Assembly: GCA_963732795.1 (NCBI GenBank)
Contig: CAVTAV010000009.1
Coordinates: 1 to 64,000 of the forward strand
Direction of reading: 5' to 3'
Length of the DNA: 64,000 bases
Source of the DNA: CAVTAV01 sp963732795
GTDB lineage: Bacteria > Pseudomonadota > Alphaproteobacteria > CAVTAV01
Part shown: positions 28,260 to 37,416 of the stretch, in pieces
Layout of the letters: every line of letters begins with the position of its first letter
Position numbering within the stretch: the stretch's first letter is position 1
The notes under the pieces: model-generated
Told to the model about the DNA's origin: nothing
Databases searched by the model: none
The model's input: the letters and a program-made list of their open reading frames with translations, nothing else
Translations under genes and position numbers: made by a program

Positions 28260-28577
28260 ATGAGCCGCAAATCGACCATCAGGAAAGCTTCCCCGAAAAA
28301 GGTTGCGCCCCGGAAGGGCCCGGTCCGGTCCGTGGCACGAAAGGCCGCTGCAACGGCGCCGTCGGCTGAACCGAAGCAGTCCAAGAAATCGATCCTTACG
28401 GACATGCTGAAACGCCCAGACAAAGCCTCAATAGACGAGATGATCGCAGCGACGGAATGGCAGTCACATAGCATCCGGGCGACGATCACCGGGCTGCGCA
28501 AGAGCGGTCATTCGATCACGCTGGATCGAAACACCGAGAGCGGCAGCCGATATCGCATCGAAGCTGCCGCAAAATGA
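28260..28577 (+). CDS. DUF3489 domain protein
   Basis: The 105-residue protein has a basic, disordered N-terminus (PKKVAPRKGPVRSVARKA) and the DUF3489 domain: KSILTDMLKRPDKASIDEMI, ATEWQSHSIRATITGLRKSG, then ITLDRNTESGSRYRI. The fold is a winged helix that probably binds DNA. GGAGG precedes the ATG. Its stop overlaps the DUF2924 start (ATGA at 28574). Confidence 0.9.
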   Translation: MSRKSTIRKASPKKVAPRKGPVRSVARKAAATAPSAEPKQSKKSILTDMLKRPDKASIDEMIAATEWQSHSIRATITGLRKSGHSITLDRNTESGSRYRIEAAAK

Positions 28578-29032
28578 CGATCTCCGAAGAGATAGCGGCG
28601 CTCGGCTTCATGGGCCTGACGGAACTGAGAGAGGAATGGCGGCGGCACTACGGGCGGGTGCCGCCGCCCCGCCTCGGCCAGGGCCTGCTCCGCATGTCCA
28701 TCGCCTACCGGATCCAGGAAAGGCAGCTCGGTGGGCTGAAGCCCGCGACGAAAAGAACGCTTCTTTCGCTCGCCTCGGCCAGCCCTTCGAGCCCCGGCTT
28801 CAAGCTGAGGAGGTCTTCATCCCTGCGCCCGGGCACGAAGCTCATCCGGGAATGGCAGGGCCGGACCCATTCGGTGACCGCGATGGAGAAGGGCTTCGAG
28901 TTCGAAGGCAGTTGGTACCGGTCGTTGTCCGAGATCGCGCGCGAGATCACCGGCGCTCACTGGTCCGGGCCACGCTTCTTCGGCCTGACCAGCGCGCGTT
29001 CGAAAATGGTGCCGAGCGATGCCCGCGCGTAG
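28574..29032 (+). CDS. DUF2924 domain protein (second copy)
   Basis: The 152-residue protein matches DUF2924: LTELREEWRRHYGRVPPPRL, MSIAYRIQERQLGGLKPATK, TKLIREWQGRTHSVTAMEKG, then SLSEIAREITGAHWSGPRFF. It is related to but clearly diverged from the copy at 2275. It overlaps the following recombinase start by 14 bases, the same operon logic as in the intact module. Confidence 0.9.
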   Translation: MTISEEIAALGFMGLTELREEWRRHYGRVPPPRLGQGLLRMSIAYRIQERQLGGLKPATKRTLLSLASASPSSPGFKLRRSSSLRPGTKLIREWQGRTHSVTAMEKGFEFEGSWYRSLSEIAREITGAHWSGPRFFGLTSARSKMVPSDARA

Positions 29033-29802
29033 CCCGGTTAAGCCGACCCGAAAACGGTGTGCGATCTATACCCGAAAGTCGTCCGAAGAGGGCCTCGAGC
29101 AGGACTTCAATTCGCTCCACGCCCAACGGGAGGCCTGTGAGGCCTTCATCAAGAGTTCAGCAGCATGAAGGCTGGAAGTGCCTGCCTGCTCATTATGACG
29201 ACGGCGGGATCTCGGGGGCAACGATGGACCGCCCTGCCCTTCAGGCCCTTCTGTCGGATATCCGATCCGCGAAGGTCGATATCGTGGTCGTCTACAAGGT
29301 TGATCGTCTGACGCGGTCCCTCGCCGACTTTGCGAAGATGGTCGAGATCTTCGATGAAGCCGGAGTCTCATTCGTATCGGTGACGCAGCAGTTCAACACC
29401 ACCAGCTCGATGGGCCGACTGACCCTGAACGTGCTCCTGTCATTCGCCCAGTTCGAACGAGAGGTCACTGGTGAACGAATCCGCGACAAGATCGCCGCCT
29501 CGAAGGCCAAAGGCATGTGGATGGGTGGGTTCGTACCGCTCGGCTACGATGCCAAGGATCGCAGCCTCGAAATCAACGTTGCTGAAGCCAAGACTGTTCG
29601 AACTATCTTTGACCTGTACCGAACTTATGGAACCGTGGCCGAAGTCAAACGTGAGGTTGACCGGCTGGGCCTGAGGACCAAACGGCGCGAAGGCGCAAGA
29701 GACCGATGGATCGGCGGGCGTCCGTTCTCCCGTGGTCACATCTATCAGATCCTGTCGAACAGACTCTATATCGGCGAGATCCCGCATAAGGGCCAAGCCT
29801 AA
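29019..29802 (+). pseudogene. Large serine recombinase, frameshifted and truncated
   Basis: The start MPARSPVKPTRKRCAIYTRK and EEGLEQDFNSLHAQREACEA, with catalytic RKSS, are followed by a stop caused by one extra T near 29155. The other frame continues from HEGWKCLPAHYDDGG through YKVDRLTRSLADFAKM and LSFAQFEREVTGERIRDKIA to YQILSNRLYIGEIPHKGQA. The protein then ends, missing the last third (zinc ribbon and coiled coil). It cannot be active as it stands. The truncation at 29802 marks the left edge of the exported-protein cluster. Confidence 0.9.
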
Positions 29803-30037
29803 GCGACCGTACATTTAGCTCTCGACGGACTGTAGAATGCTCGAACCAATTTCCTACATTCGGGCCGCGATTGCTCGCTTGCCGATATGCCTGCGCGCGA
29901 GCAGCCCAGCATGCTGCAGCTATAATGAACGGTTATGACCTGCGGTCGATTTCGAATAGGACATTGCGTCTAATCTTCCTTAGATTTGGTCTCAGTTCTA
30001 CGAAGTACCTCAACCACGAATGGTGGGAGACTCGAAA

Positions 30038-30562
30038 ATGAACCAGACACGGTCGACACAGACGAAGAAATCACGCGGTGCCGCGTGCCATACATTCGGC
30101 CAAAGGTTCGGGAGAATGGGCTTTCAGATCGCCTTTGCAGCGGTACTTTTGACCGGGATCTCGCCGGTGGCCGGCGCCGCCGAAGAGAGGGCCAGGTTCG
30201 AGATCACCAATGCGTCCGACGGCCCCATATGGGTTCAACTGCGGCTTTATGACGGCGAGCTCGTCAAGAATCCCCACCTTGAAGACAGGACATTCCTCGA
30301 AAACACCAACCTGGCCAAATTGGAAAGCATCAAGTGGAAGGAGAACTTCAAGAAATGTGGCCGCGTGAAGAGCGGCCAGCTTTGGGTCATGGCCAACGGG
30401 CTAGGCGTCGTCGATACCGACATTGTCGTCCGGACCATCAAACAGAACGGCAACCGCGTCGTGGTCTTCGAGACGCCTAATCTTACGACGGGAGCGGTCC
30501 GGGGCCACACGATGGATGTTGCGAGGGCTGGCAATACCCTAAGGATCGCGATCGACAATTAG
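30038..30562 (+). CDS. Exported protein of unknown function
   Basis: First gene of the exported-protein cluster. The N-terminal signal core is FQIAFAAVLLTGISPVAGAA. The mature part of about 125 residues is beta-rich: RFEITNASDGPIWVQLRLYD, KFxx-type charged loops, and a final RVVVFETPNLTTGAVRGHTM. One cysteine (KKCGRV) remains after processing. I see no known domain. The ATG at 30038 has GGGAG upstream; an internal ATG at 30116 would give a shorter signal. Confidence 0.72.
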   Translation: MNQTRSTQTKKSRGAACHTFGQRFGRMGFQIAFAAVLLTGISPVAGAAEERARFEITNASDGPIWVQLRLYDGELVKNPHLEDRTFLENTNLAKLESIKWKENFKKCGRVKSGQLWVMANGLGVVDTDIVVRTIKQNGNRVVVFETPNLTTGAVRGHTMDVARAGNTLRIAIDN

Positions 30563-30635
30563 CCACGCGCGGGCGCGGTCCCGTCGACTTGCTTGAATAC
30601 TGTTGTGGCCGCAACGCAAGGAAGGAGCTACAGCG

Positions 30636-31145
30636 ATGACTATGACGACAATGTTCGGACGAAAGATACTTTCCGCCGCGATTCTGGCAGCGGCAACATT
30701 AGCGGCACCTGCTGCCCACGCGGATAACGACGAGATTTGGGAGAAAGCACCTTACTGCGATTCCGGCATGCGGTGCAATTACCATAAGGTCTACGCACAC
30801 AATCGCGTCTTAATACGCAAGGTTATATTCTTCTGCGAAAGGCCGGACGGTGACATCGACACCTTCCCGGTCGGCGAAGATGTTCCCGAGGGCAAATACG
30901 GGACTATCCGCGCCAGCAAGGAGCGATGCCCGGAAGTGAAAGTGGGCGTTCTGGTGAGCCTCAGAGACACGCGGCTCGGTGTCGACACTTTGCATAAGTG
31001 CGGACAATTGAAATCCGAGAGCGGTTTTCACAACGTGACAGACTTCATCTATCACTATGAAGTCAGGTTGCCTCCTGAGGGGAAAGACGTCGTCAAAACA
31101 CCGCATTGCGCGGATGTGGAGGTTTACAGGAACACCGTCGACTAG
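30636..31145 (+). CDS. Exported cysteine-containing protein of unknown function
   Basis: AAGGAGC precedes the ATG. A Sec signal (ILSAAILAAATLAAPAAHAD) leads to a mature domain of about 138 residues with seven cysteines (APYCDSGMRCNYHKVY, IFFCERPDG, KERCPEV, LHKCGQL, TPHCADV). The even spread suggests disulfides. No family recognised. It is followed by a set of minus-strand genes. Confidence 0.7.
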   Translation: MTMTTMFGRKILSAAILAAATLAAPAAHADNDEIWEKAPYCDSGMRCNYHKVYAHNRVLIRKVIFFCERPDGDIDTFPVGEDVPEGKYGTIRASKERCPEVKVGVLVSLRDTRLGVDTLHKCGQLKSESGFHNVTDFIYHYEVRLPPEGKDVVKTPHCADVEVYRNTVD

Positions 31146-31413
31146 AAGCACGGAGCGAGGCATGGACGACGGCAAATTTCTGCAGGGTCTTTACGTCCCT
31201 GAACCGTGCCATCGCCCCTCTCGTCGACGGAACGGTTGGTGTGAGTTTTCGGCCCTGTGGTTGAGCCATTGTCCGCATATCTGACGATTTATGATACCAA
31301 TGACCTTCATTGCGGCGCCGTACGACGGAAGTCGGTCGGTCACCAGCAGTTCCGGTGAGCGATGGCTGCGGGGTAATCTTGGCCCCAAACACATGCCGGC
31401 CAGCCGTCGGAAG

Positions 31414-31929
31414 CTATTTCCGCGTCAGATGCAGCCGCACCCGAAACAGCGACTGGTTCTCATTGTAGCCACGTTCGCAGCTCAGCACGCAGTTGCTACA
31501 GATCTCGTCGACTTTTCGGCAGGACACTTTGGATATCCAGACGTGCGAGTTGGGGCTGTTGACGTTAACGGTGTAACTGCACACCGCTGCGGGGATCTTC
31601 CCACGCTCATCGGCCAGATCGGGATTGGCGATACGAACCGTCATATCCCAGTCTTCGGTGTTGGGGCGTGTGCTCGCCTTGAATCGAATGTTCTCGCCGA
31701 CCCCCACCGCCTTGCTGTCCTTAAGGGAATTGTCACGGCGAATTGTCACATCGAACGTTCCGCCCAAATCATTGGAAAAAGATACATCGGTCCCAGGGGA
31801 ATTGAGGCGATCAAAGCTACGCTTTGAGCTATTGTTACTGCAATCGGCCGCCAATGCAGGCTGAGCAACCGCCATACTCAGTGTCAAGGCAGCAAGCAGG
31901 ATAGAGACCGGAGCCATCGTACGGCGCAT
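31414..31929 (-). CDS. Exported four-cysteine family protein (member 1)
   Basis: The ATG at 31929 follows GGAGAAGGAA. The signal peptide ends VAQPALAADC. Family cysteines are at ADCSNN, AAVCSYTVNV, SKVSCRKVDE and the tail CERGYNENQSLFRVRLHL, with two extra in EICSNCVLSC. The tail aligns without gaps to the other members: Cys, Arg at +2, aromatic at +4, then hydrophobics at +11, +13 and +15. The fold is probably a small disulfide-linked beta-sandwich. Function unknown. Confidence 0.75.
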   Translation of the reverse strand: MRRTMAPVSILLAALTLSMAVAQPALAADCSNNSSKRSFDRLNSPGTDVSFSNDLGGTFDVTIRRDNSLKDSKAVGVGENIRFKASTRPNTEDWDMTVRIANPDLADERGKIPAAVCSYTVNVNSPNSHVWISKVSCRKVDEICSNCVLSCERGYNENQSLFRVRLHLTRK

Positions 31930-32036
31930 TTCCTTCTCCCGTTGGACCACACTAGCGCTCAGACAATTTTTCCGCGCCATGTAATCAGTTGTCATGGCAC
32001 AGTGCATCCAACGTGAAAGTCGGCCCAAGCCCGCAC

Positions 32037-32582
32037 TTAATTTTCGGCTTTTGGCCGCAGAGTAAGATTGATGCTTAGCCGCTTCTCGTCACTGTTGAAA
32101 TTACGATTGCAATCGACAGTGATCTTTACGGCTTCTGGTACCTTGCATTGCGCACTCACAAACCGTCCGCGAGGCTCGAGATGCCCTTGGTGTCCCGACT
32201 TCTTGAGCTCAAACGTAGCGTTGCAACTAATTGGGTCCTTGTAAACTATGTGTCTGATCGTGAAGTCTTTGGATATTGTCTTGATCGTTCCGTCCGGTTC
32301 AGCCTCGGTCCATATGTTTGTACCGTAACTCTCATGCCAGATCGTCTGCTTCGTCGAATCGAGAGCCTTCACGGCGCCATCAATCTCGGCCTTCCAAGAC
32401 GTCGCCACGGTATCCTCCTTAGCGACAATACGGACCTTAAATGGATCATCATGATTAATGGTGCGCCTGAACTCGCCGGGACTATCGCAACTCGCGGCGA
32501 TTGCGAATTGGGGCATTGTCAAAATCGCTGCCGCAAGGACTACAGGTTCGAAGAAAGATTTTCGCTGACCTTTAGGCATCAT
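32037..32582 (-). CDS. Exported four-cysteine family protein (member 2)
   Basis: AGGAAA precedes the ATG at 32582. The signal (VVLAAAILTMPQFAIAASC) is followed by the family N-motif SCDSPGEFRR, the second cysteine ISCNATFELK, the third AQCKVPEAVK and the tail CNRNFNSDEKRLSINLTL. The mature domain is about 150 residues. It is probably co-directional with members 1 and 3, with gaps that could hold separate promoters. Confidence 0.78.
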   Translation of the reverse strand: MMPKGQRKSFFEPVVLAAAILTMPQFAIAASCDSPGEFRRTINHDDPFKVRIVAKEDTVATSWKAEIDGAVKALDSTKQTIWHESYGTNIWTEAEPDGTIKTISKDFTIRHIVYKDPISCNATFELKKSGHQGHLEPRGRFVSAQCKVPEAVKITVDCNRNFNSDEKRLSINLTLRPKAEN

Positions 32583-32739
32583 TCTGTTTCCTTCGCTCAT
32601 ACATGCTGATCAGGATCCGTCTATTGCCACTCGACCCGGATCGAGGCCACATAATTGCCATCGGTATTGGTCACTTTCAGAGCTCTACCAACCGCTAGCT
32701 GCATTGCGTGGAGGCTCGATGCAATTCGCGTGGCTGGCC

Positions 32740-33309
32740 TCACTCGGTCGTCGAGGGCTTCAGGGCGATCGTCCATTCGAAACGATCTTTGGCGCCCGCC
32801 TTGTAGACCCTTTCACAGGTCGTGACGTTCTCGTTGCCGGCGCAATCAAGCCGCAGAGCGTGAGCTTTTTGCTTACCAATGGTTCCACTGCCATCCCACC
32901 ATGTCTCGACCGGAAAATTGCACGTAACTGTCGCAGTCGCGCGGCTCGTCACCGGATCGTTGGCAAAAGTGATCCTGAACTTCGAGGTTGTTTTCTTGTT
33001 GCTATTCCTGACGTCGCGCGCATAGACGTTCCGCGCACTCGACGACAAAGGAATGATCTTGTCGGACTTGTCGACTGAGTAGTCCTGGCCATCAATGTTC
33101 TTGAGAAACGACTTTTTGATGACCCACCAACCGTCGGTGCCGGATGAGATCTTGGAGTTCACGCGCATCTCGAAGTTCGAACTTCCCGATTTCGCCCGGG
33201 TATTGCTAGTGCTATCGCAGCTCCCGGCAAAAGCTGGCTGGACCGCCAGAAGGACGGTCGACAGAATGGCCAGGATCGAGGCTGGACGCGCTTTTGTGAT
33301 CTTTCTCAT
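32740..33309 (-). CDS. Exported four-cysteine family protein (member 3)
   Basis: Signal ILAILSTVLLAVQPAFAGSC, N-motif SCDSTSNTRAKSG, second cysteine TVTCNFPVET, third LRLDCAGNEN and tail CERVYKAGAKDRFEWTIAL, one residue longer in the loop than other members. It contains a GWWVIKKSFLKNIDGQDYSV segment not shared with its relatives. Repeat unit C lies about 170 bp upstream of the start and may be its control site. Confidence 0.76.
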   Translation of the reverse strand: MRKITKARPASILAILSTVLLAVQPAFAGSCDSTSNTRAKSGSSNFEMRVNSKISSGTDGWWVIKKSFLKNIDGQDYSVDKSDKIIPLSSSARNVYARDVRNSNKKTTSKFRITFANDPVTSRATATVTCNFPVETWWDGSGTIGKQKAHALRLDCAGNENVTTCERVYKAGAKDRFEWTIALKPSTTE

Positions 33310-33474
33310 AATGCATTTTCCTTCGGTTGTAACGTGATCGGAGCGATCTCAATGCGGCGGGCGCGTTGTCCGTTAAGGCGGGCCGCATTTTCTTTTTGCG
33401 GCCGATCAACTAAGTCCACAGCCGGTTGGCATTCGGATCTTGGCGGTCCCCTCGTTTACGGCAATGGCTGCCCG

Positions 33475-33507
33475 ATAAACAAAAACAGGCACGTGACATC
33501 CGATATC
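33475..33507 (-). repeat. Cluster repeat, unit C
   Basis: This 33-bp stretch aligns without gaps to part of units A and B, with about seven mismatches to B. It keeps the core AACAGGCACGTG and the final GATATC. It lies upstream of the exported gene starting at 33309, in the same orientation as unit A to its gene. Confidence 0.55.
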
Positions 33508-33663
33508 ATGTGCAAAAACTTGGATCGGGCTGGTCGCTATGGTTCGATATCGAATAGCGCGGCCGTGACCCGGCAGTTAGGGCGTCAGCGGTTCTCGAGA
33601 CAGTATTTTCTGAGCAGGCAATTCACATTCCCGAGGGTGCCGCCGACGCGATACCATTCAATG

Positions 33664-33728
33664 AAGCTCATTTACTCTCACTGCCGCGCGACAACCAAGA
33701 ACAGGCACGTGTTGTGCGATATCCGGGG
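33664..33728 (-). repeat. Cluster repeat, unit B
   Basis: About 65 bp nearly identical to unit A (34922-34986), including CCGCGCGACAACCAA, AACAGGCACGTG and TGCGATATCCG. It follows directly after the orphan start codon at 33740 on the minus strand. Confidence 0.7.
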
Positions 33729-33736
33729 CACCATGA

Positions 33737-33767
33737 ACATCGTCTCTCTCCCTTATCGCTTGTAGAC
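33737..33767 (-). repeat. Duplicated 31-bp stop-plus-RBS junction (copy 2)
   Basis: Identical to 34303-34333. On the minus strand it spans the last codons and stop of one gene (VYKR) and the ribosome-binding site and ATG of the next. The spacing between copies is 566 bp, the length of one gene unit, so it marks a tandem gene duplication. Confidence 0.75.
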
Positions 33768-34306
33768 GTGTTGCCCGCGATATTTGCAGGTGCGAGCGGT
33801 GACCGATCCAGAAATTCTGATACCGACGCGGACGATCTGGTCTGTCCAGTCCAACAGCCCCCCTTTTTGTATGACCGCTCCGTCGGGCAGGCTTACGCGG
33901 GTGATCTGGCCGTCTTCGATCGAAACGTCGAATTTTTTCGAACAGGTTGCCGTGATACCGGCCGAGTTGATCTTGTAGACGACCTGGATGTCCTTCACGG
34001 AACTCCCGGTCTGATAGTCACCCGCATCCAATTTCAGTGATTTCGTCTTGCCCTGGGCGAAATTCGATCGGTTCACGTCGAGTTCCGATTGGCCAAGACT
34101 TCTTGCCGACCATGCCGACCATGGTAATCTTCTCGATCGTGAAGCCGGCGTCGTTCAGAACGCGGATTTCGGAACTCGTCGCTGGCCCAGGCGGACGTGG
34201 ACACGCTGGACAGAGACAGAACGGAAACCAGAAAAGCGGTCGCGAGCGTCGTGTTGCGCGTTGAGCGACCGGCGCGACTGAGCGCCTTGTGGCAATGTCG
34301 ATACAT
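33753..34306 (-). pseudogene. Exported protein, VYKR-tail paralogue, two frameshifts
   Basis: The first frame gives a signal peptide (LATAFLVSVLSLSSVSTSAW). A frame break near 34175 leads to EIRVLNDAGFTIEKITMVGM, and a second near 34075 leads to NRSNFAQGKTKSLKLDAGDY and QITRVSLPDGAVIQKGGLLD, ending CKYRGQHVYKR. The neighbour at 34319 has matching segments (QITKVTLPDGTDIARSELDD, CTYTGFKVYKR). So this is a duplicated and decayed, or mis-sequenced, copy. Confidence 0.78.
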
Positions 34307-34333
34307 CGTCTCTCTCCCTTATCGCTTGTAGAC
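34303..34333 (-). repeat. Duplicated 31-bp stop-plus-RBS junction (copy 1)
   Basis: Matches 33737-33767 exactly. It contains the end of the intact gene at 34319 and the GGGAGAGAGACG ribosome-binding site and ATG of the decayed copy. Confidence 0.75.
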
Positions 34334-34843
34334 CTTGAAGCCCGTGTAGGTGCATTTCTTACTCGTAGTGGTTCCCACGACTTTGAAGGCGAGGCGGACG
34401 ATTTGGTCCAACTTGTCGTCAAGCTCGCTGCGGGCGATGTCTGTACCGTCGGGCAACGTCACCTTCGTGATCTGCTGCGCGTCGGAGTCCAGGCTTATGG
34501 CGGCGGATGGGCAAGTCCCGGGGGTTTCGATCCCGTACCCTCCGTCGTACTTGTATCTGATATGGAGGCTGTTAAAGCCCGTGGCTTTGCCGGTCACGTT
34601 CCATTTGACATTCTTCGACTGGCCTAAGGAGAAGTTCGCCTCTCTCGTATCGAGCGAGCGGCACTCTTTACAGTTCTCGAGATACATGCGGACGATGTTG
34701 AATCCGGCGCCATCGTGGAGGACATAGCGGATCTGGTCCTGGGCGATTGCAGCGCTTGGAACCGCGATCCCGACGCCGAATGCATTAATCGCGGCGAGAA
34801 CCGCGGCCGTTCTGCCGAATGTGGCGACTGTGGTCTTGTACAT
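34319..34843 (-). CDS. Exported protein, VYKR-tail family (intact copy)
   Basis: A 174-residue protein with signal AINAFGVGIAVPSAAIAQDQ. The mature domain opens QIRYVLHDGAGFNIVRMYLE and has cysteines in NCKECRS, GTCPSAA and KKCTYTG. The end reads IVRLAFKVVGTTTSKKCTYT then GFKVYKR. No known family. Repeat unit A lies about 80-145 bp upstream and may contain its promoter or operator. Confidence 0.75.
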   Translation of the reverse strand: MYKTTVATFGRTAAVLAAINAFGVGIAVPSAAIAQDQIRYVLHDGAGFNIVRMYLENCKECRSLDTREANFSLGQSKNVKWNVTGKATGFNSLHIRYKYDGGYGIETPGTCPSAAISLDSDAQQITKVTLPDGTDIARSELDDKLDQIVRLAFKVVGTTTSKKCTYTGFKVYKR

Positions 34844-34921
34844 CGTCGCATTCCTTTCGATTTTCTCGTGGCCGGTTAGCCTTGAGTGTCACCGCGCATC
34901 GGTGTCACCCCGGCTTCGATA

Positions 34922-34986
34922 AAGCTCAACTACTCTAATTGCCGCGCGACAACCAAAAACAGGCGCGTGTTATGCGATATCCGAGG
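34922..34986 (-). repeat. Cluster repeat, unit A (possible control element)
   Basis: About 65 bp shared with unit B and partly with unit C. Read on the minus strand it lies upstream of the gene at 34843. The core is GGATATCGCA, a variable AACACG, then GCCTGTT and a TTGTCGCG end. Recurrence upstream of cluster genes suggests a regulatory site or a duplicated promoter. Confidence 0.6.
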
Positions 34987-35089
34987 TACTTGCTCATGTA
35001 CTCACAAACAGGATTCTTTGCCCGGTATTCTTTGTTGTGTGTTCGCGCGCCAGAAGCGCCGGAGTAACCGCCACGCTAGGCAATGCGCC

Positions 35090-35548
35090 TCATTCATGGC
35101 CAGAGCCAATGGCGAGGCGCGAGATAACCTTCGTTTTCAGCGTGCCGCAGCCGCCGCCGAGCTTGGCCACGTCCTTGCCTTCGTCCATCAATTTGCCGGT
35201 GACTTTGATCGTCTTGTCACCTACACAGCCGGACGTGGTCTTGAAGGTGATCACGTATGTGCAGGTCTTTCTGGCCTTGATCGTGAAATAGTCGCCCAGG
35301 CTGCCGACCAGGTTGGCCTCGTGCACCTTCTTCTCGCCAGAACAGCCCGCGCCCGTTTCCTTGACATTGACAGAAGTGACCAGCGCCGCAGAGCCGTTCT
35401 TGGCGTAGATGGCCTTGCAATCTCCATTATCGGAGTCGCAGAATTTCATGGTGTTGCCCTTCTGCTCGACGGCGAGGGCTGGCGTTGCGACCGTTAGAGC
35501 CATCGACAGGGCCGCGAGTGCCAGGATGGTAAAATGCGTTTTGGCCAT
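35090..35548 (-). CDS. Exported cysteine-rich protein of unknown function
   Basis: From the ATG at 35548 the signal is ILALAALSMALTVATPALAV. The mature part (about 125 residues) has seven cysteines (KFCDSDNGDCKAIYAKN, GAGCSGEK, ARKTCTYVITF, TSGCVGDK, GGGCGTLK) and alternates strand-like stretches (DYFTIKARKTCTYVITFKTT, KTIKVTGKLM). It differs from the four-cysteine family. The open frame extends upstream to 35893 but that part is non-coding in appearance. Confidence 0.72.
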   Translation of the reverse strand: MAKTHFTILALAALSMALTVATPALAVEQKGNTMKFCDSDNGDCKAIYAKNGSAALVTSVNVKETGAGCSGEKKVHEANLVGSLGDYFTIKARKTCTYVITFKTTSGCVGDKTIKVTGKLMDEGKDVAKLGGGCGTLKTKVISRLAIGSGHE

Positions 35549-35804
35549 CTGATTATCCTTTGCTGGGCGTTCGCCTGCTTGGCGAACCTTTGAGTATTGT
35601 GCGCTCCCTGTGCGAAGCGGCCATCGGATTTGGTCCGAAAGCCGCGCGAAAGGCAATGTCAGCCGAACGCTATCCCCTAACGTGCCTGTCCGGGGTCCCT
35701 GCAAGGCCTTCGAATTTCTGCCTTCGTAAGAGTCGATAGGCGGATGTCCCCCACGACCGGAGAAATAGGTTGCCGGCGGTCGCCCAGGCCTCTGTCGCAC
35801 TCGC

Positions 35805-37312
35805 TCATTTGTCGGATTTGGGCGACTCGGATGTCTGTGATCCGCTACTTCCGTGGAGGATGCTCCCGAGTTCCTTGGAATACTTGGCGCCATGCTCGAA
35901 AAACTCCGAGCGAATCGCTGGAACCTTCATACCAGGTCGCCACACATGGGGCGTGATGAAGACCATGATCTGATGCGCGTCCTCGGTATCCTCGTTGTGG
36001 CCCGCGCCCAAGTTGAGAAGTGGCACGTCGCGCAGGCCGGGGACGCCCGCCTTCGCACTGGTTAGTGAGCGGCTCATCAACCCGCCGACAATTACCGTTT
36101 CGCCATTCCGGACCACCGAGTACGACGCCACATTATTACGTGCGCGGCGCACTTCGACATTTTCCAATGTTGGAACGAAACGGGATTCGGTCACGTCATA
36201 ATTCAGCAGTATCCGACCGTCCCCCATCAAGGTCGGCGTCACCTGAAGATCCACGCCGCTCGTAACTTGCTGCAAATTGGCGATGAGCCCGTTCGATGAC
36301 TGGGCAACGACGAAGCGATCTTCGGAGATGTCCAACTTGGCTTGGCGACCGCTGATGGTCGTCACGAAGGGACGCGACAGCACGCGTGCCTCGTCGCGTT
36401 CATTTAGCATGGTGATCATCAGGCGAAAACTGTCTGTAAAATCCTGTCCAGCCGTATAGGTGAACGCGGCGGTTCCGCCGACAAGGTTCGCAAGATCCAG
36501 AAACCCATTCGAAATCGGCCCGGATTGCGCGTCACTCAACTCGGTGCCCAGGTCGACGAAGGAGTTGACGTCAAACTCAACCAACAACGCCTCAATGAAG
36601 ATATGGATGTCGTTTGTATCGAGTTGGCGTAGAGCAGTGACCGCCTGTCGCACCCGGCTACGATCTCCGGTCAGCACCAATCCATTGCGCCCCTTGATCT
36701 CCGCGCTTCCCACCCGCGCCCTTCATCATCACTGTCGCTGTTGTAGAGCGTGGCGAGCGCCTCTTTCGCGTCCTGGGCCGTGATATTTCGAAAGAATAGG
36801 GTTGCAACCGCGGTTCCGTCGTCCTTATCGATAATCAGGTTATCCGATGCATCTGCGTTGGCCTTCGGGTCAGCCACGATCCGCAGCTGCCTCTTGCTGA
36901 AATCCGCGACCGCCCCGCGCCCGTCGAGCAGCATGGCCAACGCATCGGACAACGAGCGGTTCGAGATGCGTCCGGTGTAGGTTCCGGGCAGATCCTCCAC
37001 TTCGATCGCATAGTCCTTCCCAGTCATTTCGAGCACGGCTCGGACCAGCGAAAGAACTGGCGTGGAGTTGGCGATGAGCGACACCCGCGGCTCACCGTCG
37101 ACCGCGTGGTCGATACGCAATTCCTCTACGCCGGGTATTGGAGCAGGAAGACCATTCGCCGGCAAACTGTCGTTCTTTCGCTCATAGGCGTGCAGCAACT
37201 CGATCGCCGACCTGTCGTGATCACGCCGGTTCGCCGCGGTGCATGCCGATAGGACCATTGCAGCCGTCAAGGCCAACAGAGACAAGCGTGATCCGATTGT
37301 AAAATATGCCAT
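35805..37312 (-). CDS. Stand-alone secretin lipoprotein, frameshifted near 36700
   Basis: Two frames join into one secretin of about 500 residues. The first (from 37312) has a lipobox (AAMVLSACTA), an N0-like domain (TGKDYAIEVEDLPGTYTGRI, SLSDALAMLLDGRGAVADFS) and the start of an N1 domain. One extra G near 36705 shifts the frame; the second continues VGSAEIKGRNGLVLTGDRSR, IHIFIEALLVEFDVNSFVDL and ends with the secretin core, RNGETVIVGGLMSRSLTSAK and GVPGLRDVPLLNLGAG. Secretins form outer-membrane pores for type II/III or pilus systems. No ATPase, pilin or inner-membrane platform gene is nearby. Confidence 0.85.
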
Positions 37313-37416
37313 GCGCCGCCGTGCAACTCCGACAGAGAACCTCAATTATGACCAATTCCGGCAGTCGACTTGTTCCGTCAGTTCGCACCCCAACGTGCGC
37401 CGGGCGGTTCGATTTG

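Larger units (their letters stand above)
33310..33752. other. 443-bp intergenic stretch with repeat units B and C
   Basis: No convincing gene is present. The stretch holds repeat C (33475-33507), repeat B (33664-33728) and a duplicated ribosome-binding region with start codon at 33740 that leads only into a 20-codon frame. It looks like the debris of a duplicated gene plus upstream control DNA. Confidence 0.55.

Noticed and set aside
33334..34040. Plus-strand frames across the repeat B/C region
   Set aside because: They run through repeats and antisense to the VYKR-tail copy, with no signal peptide or motif.
35805..37312. Complete type II or type III secretion system
   Set aside because: Only the secretin is present; no ATPase, pseudopilin, platform or needle gene is recognisable in the window.
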